DNA of 64,000 bases from CBDDKZ01 sp965230415 (GCA_965230415.1 CBDDKZ010000003.1:310001-374000); one strand, 5' to 3'; shown: positions 1 to 9,426, counted from the first letter of the stretch. The notes: generated from the sequence alone by a model not told the origin. Numbers and translations: made by a program.

Positions 1-175
1 TTAGAATGATTTTGGCTAATTCTATTGCATTAAGCGCTGTGTTTCCCGTGCGTAAAAGTATGGCAATTAGTTCGGTATTGCTTAATGAGGAAATGCCCTT
101 GTTTACTATCTTTTCCCTGGGCTGCTCGTCTTTCGCGAGCTTTTTTATGGTGATGTGGTAATTTTTGTTGTTCAT
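1..175 (-). CDS. radC: RadC family protein, N-terminal part (runs off window)
   Basis: The minus strand starting at the ATG at 173-175 encodes MNNKNYHITIKKLAKDEQPR and continues open to base 1. The stretch with QPREKIVNKGISSLSNTEL followed by IAILLRTG matches the conserved N-terminus of RadC/DUF2466 proteins. The JAB-type metalloprotease domain of the family lies outside the window. The family was once thought to act in DNA repair, but its real role is unsettled. It sits downstream of rpsT on the same strand, with a terminator between them. Only 58 codons are visible, so function rests on the N-terminal signature alone. Confidence 0.8.
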   Translation of the reverse strand, partial: MNNKNYHITIKKLAKDEQPREKIVNKGISSLSNTELIAILLRTGNTALNAIELAKIIL

Positions 176-182
176 TTTGGCT

Positions 183-220
183 ATAAATAAGAAAACCCTT
201 TGCGTTTTTACACAAAGGGC
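183..220 (-). terminator. Intrinsic terminator after rpsT
   Basis: On the minus strand CCCTTTG and CAAAGGG form a 7-bp stem around a 10-base loop, followed by TTTTCTTATTT. It lies 25 bases after the rpsT stop and before the radC start, so it probably ends or attenuates rpsT transcription. Confidence 0.7.
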
Positions 221-244
221 TATCAATATCTATGCCAATAACAA

Positions 245-499
245 CTATGTAAGGCTTGTTACATATTTTGTAAGCTTTGATTTTTGGTTCGCAGCTTTAT
301 TCTTATGTATAATGTTCTTCTTAGCCAGTTTGTCTAAAAGTGAACTAGCTTTAACCAAAAGCACCTCAGCTTCTTTTTTGTCTTTAGTGTTTCTAAGCTT
401 TCTTACTAGAGTACGTGTCGACTTATGTTGGTAGCGATTACGTAATCTTCTCACTTCTGATGAACGAATGCGTTTTAACGCAGATTTATGATTAGCCAT
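245..499 (-). CDS. rpsT: 30S ribosomal protein bS20
   Basis: This 84-residue, Lys/Arg-rich protein begins MANHKSALKRIRSSEVRRLR, the canonical start of bS20, which binds 16S rRNA early in small-subunit assembly. Its length is normal for the family. It has its own promoter upstream (537-567) and a terminator downstream (183-220), so it is probably monocistronic. Nothing is unusual. Confidence 0.97.
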   Translation of the reverse strand: MANHKSALKRIRSSEVRRLRNRYQHKSTRTLVRKLRNTKDKKEAEVLLVKASSLLDKLAKKNIIHKNKAANQKSKLTKYVTSLT

Positions 500-536
500 T
501 CTCTATGAATTGTTCTTCTTTCTAAATTTCGGACTG

Positions 537-567
537 CAAATTTAGTTATTTATTTAGTAAAAGCAAA
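537..567 (-). promoter_or_regulatory. Bacteroidota-type promoter of rpsT
   Basis: Read on the minus strand: TTTG (567-564), a 19-base spacer, then TAAATTTG (544-537). This fits the TTTG-N(19-21)-TAnnTTTG consensus for the primary sigma factor of Bacteroidota. It lies 38 bases upstream of the rpsT start codon. Confidence 0.75.
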
Positions 568-638
568 TAATGTGTAGTGAAAAACATTTAGGGATATGGA
601 AGATATCCACTACGCTTAATCGAATTATTGTGTGAGGT

Positions 639-2075
639 TTATGTGCGATTTTGCTTGCTTAAAAACCTTTTAGTTTCCAGATAGCTTCTAATCAGGTTAT
701 ACATGGTGTTTTTTTCAGTAGCAGTATTTTTTAAAGAAAATGTTAATGTGCCTTGCTGACTTAGATTTAACCTGAAATCGTCGACTATAATAATCTTACT
801 TAGTAAAGTGTCTAAGTTATTGTCTTTAAAAAGGGATCTATTGAGTTCTTTTAAGTCTTTTTTGTTTGAATAAACGCTTATCAATTCGGTCTGACTATCT
901 TCAGGTTTGGGCGTTTTATTTTTATCGGGTTCATTGTTTGTACTGCAATAGATCTTTAAACTATCCTTTTTTATTAGTAGGGGGATTTTATTGAGAATTG
1001 GTTCGAAACCTTCTCCGTTCTTTTTAATGATGTTTTTGTGTACCAAGAGTGTTAAGAGTGAATCGGCGAGCTCCGAATCTTTGATGCCAATTTTGAGTGT
1101 AATATCCGGGTAGTAATTATTTTGTGTCTTCTTAATTTCAACAGGTTCAAAATTCTCATCATACTCATAGGTAATTATCGTTGTGCTATTATTTTTAATG
1201 CCGCGATAACAGATGCTTAAAGCACCGCTCAAAGCAGTCTTCAGTAAGTTTACCTCATTACTTTTGGTAAACGCTCGACTAAGGTAATAGTCTATTGCAG
1301 GCTTAAAAGCAGCCACATCAATGTTGCTCTGAAAATGACTGTTTGTATCACCGAGATGGAAACCGGGATTTGCCGAATGTAGAAAATGATCAAAGTTATT
1401 GAGCTCAGCGTGGAGGCAGATACTATCCTGGTTATTGTAGATGTTGAAATCTATGTAAGAAGCTGAAGTTGTGTCCTTGGGGCTTTTTAAACTTTGTGTA
1501 TTGACAAAACCGCTCATTAAAAGATCATTGTTGAGCGGTAAATTGCTTTCTTTGACAATCGATGAATGGAGCAGTTGCTTAAAAAGACCGGATAAGTCTT
1601 GGTTAAGGTTGTCACTGAATAGAAAACAAGCCGTTTGTTTGTCCCATACGATAAGGGATTTGTAGCATGGGAAAAGTAATTCTGTACTGGATCCGTACGA
1701 TTCTTTTTTTATGTCGGCATTTTTTTCAGTCATGAGAAAAGCGACCCATTTTTCACTGTCTTTTATGGAAGCCTTAAGCCATAAGACTCGTTCGTTCAAA
1801 AGTGCGCTAATGTTCATGTTTTGATCAAGCGCAAGACCACTTGCAGCGAACTGGAAGAAATCGGAAGTGTTGTAACAATTTGCAATGCCGATTGATTCCA
1901 ATTCTTGCAAAAGGGCTACTGGAATTGTCTGAATGAGTCGAGACGGAATCACGTCAAAGGAACAGATAAGGTCGTTTTTATTAGGAGTAATGGCTCTCAG
2001 TGGTGCGTACTGGTTCTTTTTAGTGCTACAAGCCCATAGCGCTAGCACATAAAATAAAAATACAATATTTCTCAT
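639..2075 (-). CDS. Putative lipoprotein of the DUF4836 operon
   Basis: This 478-residue protein has a short signal peptide ending in the lipobox-like ALWAC (Cys about residue 16), so it is predicted to be lipid-anchored in the envelope. The rest has no motif I recognise. Its layout, with repeated passages about computed values followed by a C-terminal segment, loosely resembles the upstream DUF4836 protein, so it may be a diverged relative. Its start overlaps the stop of that gene by one base (2075), implying translational coupling. It is the last gene of a three-gene minus-strand operon. Confidence 0.6.
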   Translation of the reverse strand: MRNIVFLFYVLALWACSTKKNQYAPLRAITPNKNDLICSFDVIPSRLIQTIPVALLQELESIGIANCYNTSDFFQFAASGLALDQNMNISALLNERVLWLKASIKDSEKWVAFLMTEKNADIKKESYGSSTELLFPCYKSLIVWDKQTACFLFSDNLNQDLSGLFKQLLHSSIVKESNLPLNNDLLMSGFVNTQSLKSPKDTTSASYIDFNIYNNQDSICLHAELNNFDHFLHSANPGFHLGDTNSHFQSNIDVAAFKPAIDYYLSRAFTKSNEVNLLKTALSGALSICYRGIKNNSTTIITYEYDENFEPVEIKKTQNNYYPDITLKIGIKDSELADSLLTLLVHKNIIKKNGEGFEPILNKIPLLIKKDSLKIYCSTNNEPDKNKTPKPEDSQTELISVYSNKKDLKELNRSLFKDNNLDTLLSKIIIVDDFRLNLSQQGTLTFSLKNTATEKNTMYNLIRSYLETKRFLSKQNRT

Positions 2076-3985
2076 TATTTGAAGCTTTCAAATAGTTCGT
2101 TGATCATAAATGCCAGCGAAGTGAGACCATTTTGATCGGGGTGGTTGAATTTAACGGAGCAATTAAATTCAGATTGCTTTTGTGCTTCATTATGAAAGTT
2201 ATTGAATTCAAAAGTGTCGATGTTCTTGGAAAGAATATTCAGCACTCGTATCGATTTTTCGTCTTCTGTACTAATTTGCTCAATTAATGCCGGAACATCA
2301 ATTTTAACAAAAGAGCTGGTACCTGGTTCTGTCGTTATCAGTGCCGGTCGTTGTTGTTTTGAAGCTCTAGGATTGTTTGTGTATTCTATAAAATCTTTGT
2401 CGTTACTAAGTAGGAGAAGACCTTCGGGTGCTGTTTTCATGTAAATGTAGTCTTGACCAATATTATTATAATAATAGCTACCTTCATTAGACAGAATTCC
2501 GAGAGAATCGAATACTTCGAATAAGCGATCAAATTTTGAGCGGGCATTGGTAAAAACATACAAATTGAACAGTGGGATTTGCTCCAGTTCTGTTTTTTCT
2601 ACCTGATCATAAACAAATTCACCATCTTCATTTTCTATATAATCGTAGGTCGTAAAAGTATCTACGCGTGTATCGTTTCCTGTGTAACACAAGTAAGCCT
2701 CTCCGGTGAAAAGATTAGTGAGATCGTCTTTTTCTAATTGTAAAACATTTAAAACAGAGTCTCTTATATCTTTATTGGAGAAGTCGAGTTGCTTCATCTT
2801 TTCGAGGTTATTTGTATCGGAATTTTCTACACTTTCATTTACTGCTATGTCATTTGTATCTTTATTTTCTTCTACATATTCTGTTACAACAGGGTCAGTC
2901 GCGTCGTCAATCTGAACTGCTTCAGCATCGTCATAATGCTGTGTTTCAGGCGATTCGTTGATAAGTTCATATATAGAGTTTGCCAAAGGGTTGAACTCAT
3001 CTATGAGCGCCTGAGACGCATTTTTGAGGTCAATATTTATTCCTGCTACGGCATAAATGTCTTTATGAGAAAGGTATTTGTCTATTTTGTCTATATGAGG
3101 ACTGGCACGAAACTTTTTAAGTAAATCATTTAAAGAATCATTGATCTCCAGATTGTATGAGAAATTAATGGTGCTTTTTTCAAAATTCAGAATGCCATGA
3201 TTTCCGGTTACATCATATTCTTTGATTTGATCATTGAGCTTATTTAGAATGGAAAGCTGTAATGAGTCTTCCTTGAGTTCCTGATTGAGCAGTTTGTCAA
3301 ATATAGACATATAACTATCCAAATTAACCCAGGCCGTCATGTCATTTTTTTGGGTAAGCACTGACTTTAGCTTAGAATTGTTTAATACCGATTTCTTGTG
3401 GTAATACAAAAAGGTAGAGTCCATTATGCTTTCTAAGTCGAGCCCTGTAATATTTCCGGTTGTAATAGCCAGGGTGTTTTTGTTCCACCCAATACCCAGT
3501 GATCGTTTTTGAAGTGCCTTGTACTTTTTTCTTTTTTCTACATTTTCCTTGTAGTGCTCTTTGGCGAGTCCCTTGAGTAATGATTCAAATTTCTTTTTCG
3601 ATGATAGCGGGATCAATATCGTAAAAGAACTTGTGGGTGTGTTTAGCTCAATATCAGTTATATTGATATAGGACACATAGCCCTGAGCGAAGTTTATTCC
3701 GTAGTTGTTAGGATCGTTCCAAAGGTTGATAAGTATAGAACTATCTGCCCGAAGTTCTCTTTTCATTTCACTAAAAGCGAGTTGTACCATAGGCAACTCC
3801 TTTAAGGTGTTGATGTCTACTTTTGATAACAAATAGTCGTTGTCGTATGAAATAACACAAATGGCATTTTCAGGAACGCGCTTAAGTAATTTGATATTGG
3901 ATGATTGAGCATTTGAAACAAAAGTAGTTTTTGCTATAAAAATAATGAGTCCGAGAAGAATAAATATAAGCCTGCTAGTTTTCAT
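2075..3985 (-). CDS. DUF4836 family exported protein
   Basis: This 636-residue protein has a signal peptide (hydrophobic residues about 6-20, VSNAQ cleavage region). After it comes the start typical of Bacteroidota DUF4836 proteins, in which KRVPENAICVISYD introduces a modular domain of unknown function. An acidic, low-complexity stretch lies around residues 350-400. It overlaps the preceding lipoprotein gene by 4 bp and the next by 1 bp, so the three are almost certainly co-translated. It probably acts in the periplasm or outer membrane; no enzymatic motif is visible. Confidence 0.65.
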   Translation of the reverse strand: MKTSRLIFILLGLIIFIAKTTFVSNAQSSNIKLLKRVPENAICVISYDNDYLLSKVDINTLKELPMVQLAFSEMKRELRADSSILINLWNDPNNYGINFAQGYVSYINITDIELNTPTSSFTILIPLSSKKKFESLLKGLAKEHYKENVEKRKKYKALQKRSLGIGWNKNTLAITTGNITGLDLESIMDSTFLYYHKKSVLNNSKLKSVLTQKNDMTAWVNLDSYMSIFDKLLNQELKEDSLQLSILNKLNDQIKEYDVTGNHGILNFEKSTINFSYNLEINDSLNDLLKKFRASPHIDKIDKYLSHKDIYAVAGINIDLKNASQALIDEFNPLANSIYELINESPETQHYDDAEAVQIDDATDPVVTEYVEENKDTNDIAVNESVENSDTNNLEKMKQLDFSNKDIRDSVLNVLQLEKDDLTNLFTGEAYLCYTGNDTRVDTFTTYDYIENEDGEFVYDQVEKTELEQIPLFNLYVFTNARSKFDRLFEVFDSLGILSNEGSYYYNNIGQDYIYMKTAPEGLLLLSNDKDFIEYTNNPRASKQQRPALITTEPGTSSFVKIDVPALIEQISTEDEKSIRVLNILSKNIDTFEFNNFHNEAQKQSEFNCSVKFNHPDQNGLTSLAFMINELFESFK

Positions 3986-4668
3986 CTTAAATGTACGGTA
4001 ATGTTCCCTTTATTTGGTGTGTCCAATATTTCCGACAATAATAATTTGGTGAATGTTGATTTACCCGATTTGGATATTTTTGTACTGGAATTGCTAGTGG
4101 AATTTACCATGCTGTCGAAACGGAATATAGAAACCAATGAAGAACTACCCAATTCCATAAAACCAAACCCGCCTAGTTCTTTATCTAAGGAATGAATAAA
4201 GTCGGCATTTACAGACTTTGTGATTCCTTTTTCATTAGCCCTGAATTCAATGGGAAAAGAAATACGCTGTTCTTTTTGAATAAGTGTGTTTAACGCAATA
4301 TTGAATGAGTTGTTTAAAGTTTTGATAGAGCTAAAAGAATAGTTTAGCTTTAGGATGTAATTTTTCTTGTCGAAAGAGTGGGAAACTTCTGAGATGCCCT
4401 GCGTGGTATTTAGCGTATTTACAGTAGCAGCAATATGCTCATCAATTGTACTGATACTCGGGATTTTGACCCCATTGATCTGGTCTTCTTGAAGCAATTT
4501 TTCGATCTGGGTTTTACTTTTACTTAAATTTAATGTTAGCTTTATCTGACCACTTCCGTTTTCGTTAAACGTTACATCATCTATCAGTTCTAAACATGAA
4601 CTCATAGAAAAAGCTACAAAAAAGATGAATAAGGTTCGGAAAATTCTCTTTAAATTCGTGGCTATCAT
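3982..4668 (-). CDS. Putative lipoprotein, first gene of the DUF4836 operon
   Basis: From the ATG at 4668 the protein is 228 residues and begins MIATNLKRIFRTLFIFF, then a lipobox (SMSSC). An upstream ATG at 4767 is in frame but would overlap divergent fabG and add a polar tail before the signal peptide, so I reject it. The mature part starts LELIDDVTFNENGSGQIKL, a pattern I associate with small Bacteroidota lipoproteins of unknown role. It is divergent from fabG, with 56 bases between the starts, so the two share a compact promoter region. Confidence 0.6.
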   Translation of the reverse strand: MIATNLKRIFRTLFIFFVAFSMSSCLELIDDVTFNENGSGQIKLTLNLSKSKTQIEKLLQEDQINGVKIPSISTIDEHIAATVNTLNTTQGISEVSHSFDKKNYILKLNYSFSSIKTLNNSFNIALNTLIQKEQRISFPIEFRANEKGITKSVNADFIHSLDKELGGFGFMELGSSSLVSIFRFDSMVNSTSNSSTKISKSGKSTFTKLLLSEILDTPNKGNITVHLR

Positions 4669-4724
4669 TGTAAGTACAATAATACGATTTTTTCGTGAAG
4701 AACTGTTAAACTTAATAATAAAGC

Positions 4725-5471
4725 ATGAAGTTACTTGAAGGTAAAAATGCCTTAATAACCGGGGCATCTAAAGGAATAGGGCGCGCAATTGCATTGAAGT
4801 ATGCACAACAAGGTGCTAATGTAGCATTTACCTATTTGTCCAGTGTGGAAAAAGGTCAAGCTTTGGAGAAAGAATTAGAAGCCTTGGGTGTTAAAGCCAA
4901 AGGGTATCGTTCGGATGCATCTGATTTTCAGGCAGCAGCGGACTTGGTGAGCGCAATTTTGGAAGATTTTGGAACTGTAGATATAGTAGTTAATAATGCT
5001 GGAATTACGAAGGACGGTTTACTGATGAGAATGACAGAAGAGCAGTGGGATCAGGTGATAAATGTGAACCTTAAAGCCGGGTTTAATCTGGTGAAAGCGG
5101 TTTTAAGGCCAATGATGAAACAGCGTTGGGGGTCCATAATCAACATCTCCTCTATAGTAGGGTTACGCGGTAATGCAGGGCAGGCAAATTACTCGGCATC
5201 AAAAGCAGGAATTATTGGTTTTACAAAATCAGTAGCACTGGAATTGGGCTCCAGAAATATAAGATCTAATGCGATTGCTCCTGGTTTTATTGAAACCGAA
5301 ATGACAGACCAATTACCGGAAGATGTAAAGTCGGAATGGATTAAAAATATACCTTTGGCGAAATTGGGACAGGGCGAGAATGTAGCTGATTGTGCTGTTT
5401 ATCTCGGTTCCGACATGTCATCTTATGTGACAGGGCAGGTTATTCAGGTAGATGGCGGAATGCTCACCTAA
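4725..5471 (+). CDS. fabG: 3-oxoacyl-ACP reductase FabG
   Basis: This 248-residue short-chain dehydrogenase/reductase reduces 3-oxoacyl-ACP with NADPH in fatty-acid elongation. The cofactor motif TGASKGIG is at residues 13-20, NNAG follows near 90, and the catalytic Ser (INISSIVG) and Tyr-x3-Lys (YSASKAG) are all present. The C-terminus GQVIQVDGGMLT is typical of FabG. The family is large, so a different SDR substrate is possible, but the match to FabG is strong. It is divergent from the DUF4836 operon. Confidence 0.88.
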   Translation: MKLLEGKNALITGASKGIGRAIALKYAQQGANVAFTYLSSVEKGQALEKELEALGVKAKGYRSDASDFQAAADLVSAILEDFGTVDIVVNNAGITKDGLLMRMTEEQWDQVINVNLKAGFNLVKAVLRPMMKQRWGSIINISSIVGLRGNAGQANYSASKAGIIGFTKSVALELGSRNIRSNAIAPGFIETEMTDQLPEDVKSEWIKNIPLAKLGQGENVADCAVYLGSDMSSYVTGQVIQVDGGMLT

Positions 5472-5523
5472 TTAATCGGGTAATTAAATAAAATTGATTA
5501 TAAATTTATACTGAGTAGGTGAT

Positions 5524-5580
5524 TTTAACGTTGTTCCTTTTAATAATTCATTTCGTAATTTTAAAGCGAGCAACGTTAAA
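5524..5580. repeat. Inverted repeat TTTAACGTTG / CAACGTTAAA
   Basis: Two 10-base arms (5524-5533 and 5571-5580) are perfect reverse complements separated by 37 bases. Each arm contains the self-palindrome AACGTT, so the pair can be read either as one long stem or as two operator half-sites. It lies between fabG and the vWA-like membrane protein gene, 35 bases before the start of the latter. A regulatory role is inference. Confidence 0.4.
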
Positions 5581-5614
5581 TTAGATGAAAGCAACCACTT
5601 ATTTCTTTCATTAA

Positions 5615-7690
5615 ATGGAAAAATTGCAATTTCATATACACTATCCATTTTGGTATGTATTAATATGCCTTTTAATAGGAGGTGCCTACGCCTATTTGTT
5701 ATACAGAGGTAAAAGGGTCTGGTCTAAAACTTATGCAAGCGTACTGGGAGTTGTAAGAGGTGTACTTGTAGCAGCACTGGTGTTTTTGTTACTCGAACCT
5801 GTTTTGAATAAGGTGATCAATATAATTGAGAAACCTATTATGGTTATTGCTGTGGACAACTCTGAGTCCATGTTGCATGTAAATCCGAATGTTCAGGCAG
5901 AAGTTTCGGAAACAGTATCCCTGTTAAGTAAAACACTTGAAGATAAAGGTTTTGAGGTGAAATTAAGATCCCTGGATGCTGACTCTTCAAATATATTGAA
6001 GTTCACAGCACAGCAGACCAATATCGATCAGCTACTCGATGGTGTGGAAAATGAATTTGAAGGGTTGAACTTTGGCGGAATGTACTTGCTGTCTGACGGT
6101 ATTGCCAATGCGGGCCTGGCACCACAATACCAAAGTTACAATGTGCCTGTTCATACAATTGCATTTGGTGATGCCGAAATACACAATGATATAGCCCTTA
6201 ATGTATTATATTATAATAAGATCGCCTTATATAAGAATAAATTTCCGCTTGTCGCCGAGATTTCGCATAAAGGTTTTGCCAATAAAGAAATAAAGGTAAG
6301 AATAAGTAGAAAAGGAGTGCTTCTTGAAGAGAAGAAGGTGACACTGGGCAAAGATCAGGACGATACACGTGTTAGCTTTGAACTGGATGCCGATCAGGAG
6401 GGGATACTTCATTATACCGTCGATGTAATTCCTGAAAAGGGCGAGTATACCAATTTGAATAACAGTAAGAATGCGTATGTTGAAGTCATCAATGAACGTC
6501 AAAAAATAGTCTTGTATGCGTCGTCTCCACACCCGGACATTAAGATGATTAAATCCGTACTGGACAAGCAAGATAAGTACGAATTGATTGTACACGTACT
6601 AAGTACTGACAAAAATATACCCACTTACGAGAAAACAGATTTGGTGATTTTTCACCAGATACCTAATCTCAAGCGAGTGGGGAATAAACTCCTTCAGCAT
6701 TATAATAATAAAGCTATTAACCGGCTTTTTGTATTAGGTTCTAACACCGACCTGAAGTTATTTTCTGAAACCAATAAATGCTTGAAAATAAAAAAGCAAT
6801 TAAATAGAAGTGATGAGGTGACGATGGCTATGAATGAAGCTTTTGACCATTTCAATTATGATAAAGACAAATTCGATATCTTCGATAATGCACCTCCTTT
6901 AAATGTGCCATTCGGCGAATATACACTGAAGGGGGATGCAGAGGTAATGACCTACCAACAGGTTGGTGGCGTGCAGACCGAAAAAGCACTGTCTGCCTTC
7001 AGATCGTTGGATGGTAATAAAGAAGCTGTAATTACAAGCTCGGATTTATGGCGCTGGCGTTTGTTTGAGTTTATGGAGAGTGAGCATACGACACTGATGG
7101 ATGGCTGGCTGGGTAAAACTATTCAACTACTAGCTACAGGTAATGATAAAAGAAAACTAAGGGTAAGAACTACAGAAGAAGAATTCAGCGAAGCTCAAAA
7201 ACCAGGATTTACTATCGAAACATATAATGAATTATATGAGAAAGTATACGACCAAAACGTTAAGCTGAAAATCAAGGATAAAGACGGAAAAACCTCAGAG
7301 TATGATTTCGTTACATCACAGGGAAGGCTGGCCTATTATACTAATAGGCTGAAAGAGGGGGTATATAATTTTGAAGCAAGTTCAACGTTAAATAACGACA
7401 AACATATTGTGAAAGGAGCAATTGTGATTAACCACCAAAAGCTTGAAATTGTTGATTTGACGGCAAAACATGAGCACTTACAGTTGCTGTCAAAAAAATC
7501 TGGTGCCTATGCATACAACAAGGATGATCACAAGAAAATACTAGCAGATATTGCTAAATTAAACCCCAAAGAAATCATTCATTCAGAAGAAGAAGAAGAA
7601 TCAATTTTTCGCTACCATTGGTTGTTATACTTGTTTATACTGCTAGCCTTTGTGGAATGGTTTACACGTAAAAGACTTGGCGGATATTAA
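5615..7690 (+). CDS. Membrane protein with vWA-like region (BatA/BatB-like layout)
   Basis: This 691-residue protein has two N-terminal membrane segments (about residues 14-31 and 43-62). A vWA-type region follows, with the MIDAS-like IAVDNSESM at about residues 79-87. A last membrane segment near the C-terminus (YHWLLYLFILLAFVEW) ends in a basic tail. This layout, with a large periplasmic domain between membrane anchors, is common in Bacteroidota proteins related to aerotolerance BatA and to glutamine amidotransferase-like membrane proteins. Mid-region beta-rich stretches would be extracytoplasmic. No MoxR-type ATPase lies beside it, so a Bat complex is not supported here. Confidence 0.6.
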   Translation: MEKLQFHIHYPFWYVLICLLIGGAYAYLLYRGKRVWSKTYASVLGVVRGVLVAALVFLLLEPVLNKVINIIEKPIMVIAVDNSESMLHVNPNVQAEVSETVSLLSKTLEDKGFEVKLRSLDADSSNILKFTAQQTNIDQLLDGVENEFEGLNFGGMYLLSDGIANAGLAPQYQSYNVPVHTIAFGDAEIHNDIALNVLYYNKIALYKNKFPLVAEISHKGFANKEIKVRISRKGVLLEEKKVTLGKDQDDTRVSFELDADQEGILHYTVDVIPEKGEYTNLNNSKNAYVEVINERQKIVLYASSPHPDIKMIKSVLDKQDKYELIVHVLSTDKNIPTYEKTDLVIFHQIPNLKRVGNKLLQHYNNKAINRLFVLGSNTDLKLFSETNKCLKIKKQLNRSDEVTMAMNEAFDHFNYDKDKFDIFDNAPPLNVPFGEYTLKGDAEVMTYQQVGGVQTEKALSAFRSLDGNKEAVITSSDLWRWRLFEFMESEHTTLMDGWLGKTIQLLATGNDKRKLRVRTTEEEFSEAQKPGFTIETYNELYEKVYDQNVKLKIKDKDGKTSEYDFVTSQGRLAYYTNRLKEGVYNFEASSTLNNDKHIVKGAIVINHQKLEIVDLTAKHEHLQLLSKKSGAYAYNKDDHKKILADIAKLNPKEIIHSEEEEESIFRYHWLLYLFILLAFVEWFTRKRLGGY

Positions 7691-7800
7691 AAAAAAAATA
7701 AATTGTTCTGGAATTCAAATGGTTATGTAATACATTTGTACAGGGCAATAAATACAACTATTACCAAAACTAACCAACAAACTAAGCTATTGTAATTACC

Positions 7801-9066
7801 ATGAATGAAATAGACCACGATTATTGTTTTATCAAGGACAATAAGATTTACTTGCGAGCCTTTGCAGACCAGAAAGAACGACAAATAGGTGATGTAAAGG
7901 AAGACTTCTCAGCCTCAATACTTTATTTCGAGAATAGATTCGAAAAGTTGCTGGAATCCGTCAACCAATTAGAAGAAAAAATTAATAGTTCCACTAACAA
8001 AGGTTCTTTCCTGATGAAAGTCATACATATGAAAGAACATTTGTTCAGCTATAATGCAGTGGGCGACTTCGAAGGTTTATATAAACGATTAGTAGCCATT
8101 GAACAGTTACTTCAGTCGCAGGTGGAAGAAAGTCGTAAGCGTAATTTGCTTATAAAGAATAATCTGATAGCCGAATTAAAATCGATTTGTGAGACGGAAG
8201 ACTGGCTTGGGAAATTTAATGACGTAAAGTCCATTCAGCAAAGGTGGCTAAAAACCGGTCGCGTATCAGATGAGTTAAATGAAGACCTTGAAAACGAGTA
8301 TAAGGAACTTGTTAATGGTTTTTTTAATAATCGAAACGAGCTTTTAAACGTCAAAAAAGAATTAAATCAGGTAAGAATAAATAACTACAAAGAGTTTATT
8401 CATCAGGCCAGAGAATTGCTCAAAGAACCTATAAATGCGGAACAAGTAGAGAAGTTTAAAAAACTACAGCTAAGTTGGAAAGAAAACGGTTTTGTTCCTA
8501 AAAATATACTTACCCCTTTATGGGATGAGTTTAAGGAGATTGGAGATACATTTTTTAATCAGGTTAAAAAGGAAGGACACCAACTAAATCTACGCAAAAG
8601 AAACGATCAAAAGCGCGTAGAGCAGCTAAATATAATTGTTGAAGGCTTAGAGGTGCTTGGAAATCAGGAGTTTCCCGACCAGAAGCGTTTAAAGAGCCTT
8701 CAGTTCGAATGGAAGAAAGTGAGCGATCGTTTGAAAATTGATAGCTCATTACGCGATAGGTATCATGGTGCTGTACAGCTTGTTCTTGAAAGGAGTTTTG
8801 TAAATAAATTGCTTCAGACCAGAAATGAAGGTTTTCTCGAAGAACCGGAAGCCAGAAGGGCTGAATTAAGACAACAACTATTGAAGCACCTCATTAAAAA
8901 AGAAGAAGAGGTATTAAGGAATTATAACAATGACAATTCCATGTTTCAATCCCTCATGTCTATGGGAGAACACTCTCCCATGCACAGGCGATATCGTGAA
9001 CACGAACGAAAGCTGAAAGCAAAAAAAACAATATTAGACCAATTGAATAAATTATATTTTGTATAA
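7801..9066 (+). CDS. DUF349 domain-containing protein
   Basis: This 421-residue, highly charged, largely helical protein carries repeated modules with conserved Trp spaced as in DUF349 (such as LQLSWKENGFVPKNI and LQFEWKKVSDRLK, residues about 225-320). DUF349 proteins are widespread in Bacteroidota and Actinobacteria; their function is not established. A TACATTTG box at 7731-7738 may be its -7 element, though the -33 partner is weak. It stands alone between the vWA-like membrane gene and the DUF2795 gene. Confidence 0.75.
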   Translation: MNEIDHDYCFIKDNKIYLRAFADQKERQIGDVKEDFSASILYFENRFEKLLESVNQLEEKINSSTNKGSFLMKVIHMKEHLFSYNAVGDFEGLYKRLVAIEQLLQSQVEESRKRNLLIKNNLIAELKSICETEDWLGKFNDVKSIQQRWLKTGRVSDELNEDLENEYKELVNGFFNNRNELLNVKKELNQVRINNYKEFIHQARELLKEPINAEQVEKFKKLQLSWKENGFVPKNILTPLWDEFKEIGDTFFNQVKKEGHQLNLRKRNDQKRVEQLNIIVEGLEVLGNQEFPDQKRLKSLQFEWKKVSDRLKIDSSLRDRYHGAVQLVLERSFVNKLLQTRNEGFLEEPEARRAELRQQLLKHLIKKEEEVLRNYNNDNSMFQSLMSMGEHSPMHRRYREHERKLKAKKTILDQLNKLYFV

Positions 9067-9110
9067 TTCAAACTAAATCGAAAAAATCAACGTAATTCTC
9101 AATATTACTA

Positions 9111-9141
9111 CTTGTATAGCTGTATTATATTTATACATTTG
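9111..9141 (+). promoter_or_regulatory. Bacteroidota-type promoter of the DUF2795 gene
   Basis: CTTG at 9111-9114, a 19-base spacer, then TACATTTG at 9134-9141 fit the Bacteroidota promoter consensus. It is 28 bases upstream of the DUF2795 start, which also has an unusually good Shine-Dalgarno-like AGGGAGG just before it. Confidence 0.65.
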
Positions 9142-9169
9142 CAGAAATAAATAAAAGGGAGGTACAAAA

Positions 9170-9391
9170 ATGTATTGGACGTTAGAGTTAGCTTCCTATT
9201 TGGAAGATGCGCCATGGCCGGCAACAAAAGATGAATTAATCGATTATTCGATTCGTACTGGAGCACCAAACGAGGTAGTTGAAAATCTGGAAGATTTGGA
9301 AGATGATGGGCAGCCATACGAATCAATTGAAGAGATTTGGCCAGATTATCCTACTAAGGAAGATTTTCTTTTCAACGAAGACGAATATTAA
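9170..9391 (+). CDS. DUF2795 domain protein
   Basis: This 73-residue acidic protein begins MYWTLELASYLEDAPWPATK, matching the conserved DUF2795 signature of a helical domain with PWPATK followed by DELIDYSIRTGAP. Function of the family is unknown. The start is fixed by an AGGGAGG ribosome site and a clear promoter at 9111-9141, which suggests strong expression. It is monocistronic, with a hairpin downstream. Confidence 0.85.
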   Translation: MYWTLELASYLEDAPWPATKDELIDYSIRTGAPNEVVENLEDLEDDGQPYESIEEIWPDYPTKEDFLFNEDEY

Positions 9392-9401
9392 TAATCATTG
9401 T

Positions 9402-9426
9402 ACAGTCTAATTTTAGATTAGACTGT
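9402..9426 (+). other. Perfect hairpin after the DUF2795 gene
   Basis: ACAGTCTAA and TTAGACTGT form a 9-bp stem around a 7-base loop just after the DUF2795 stop. No T-tract follows (GCACGATAT), so it may protect the 3' end of the transcript rather than terminate. Confidence 0.4.

Noticed and set aside
3982..4767. Longer start at 4767 for the first lipoprotein gene
   Set aside because: It overlaps divergent fabG and places a polar stretch before the signal peptide; ATG at 4668 fits a lipoprotein.
9402..9426. Intrinsic terminator after the DUF2795 gene
   Set aside because: The stem is perfect but no T-run follows, so it is listed only as a hairpin.
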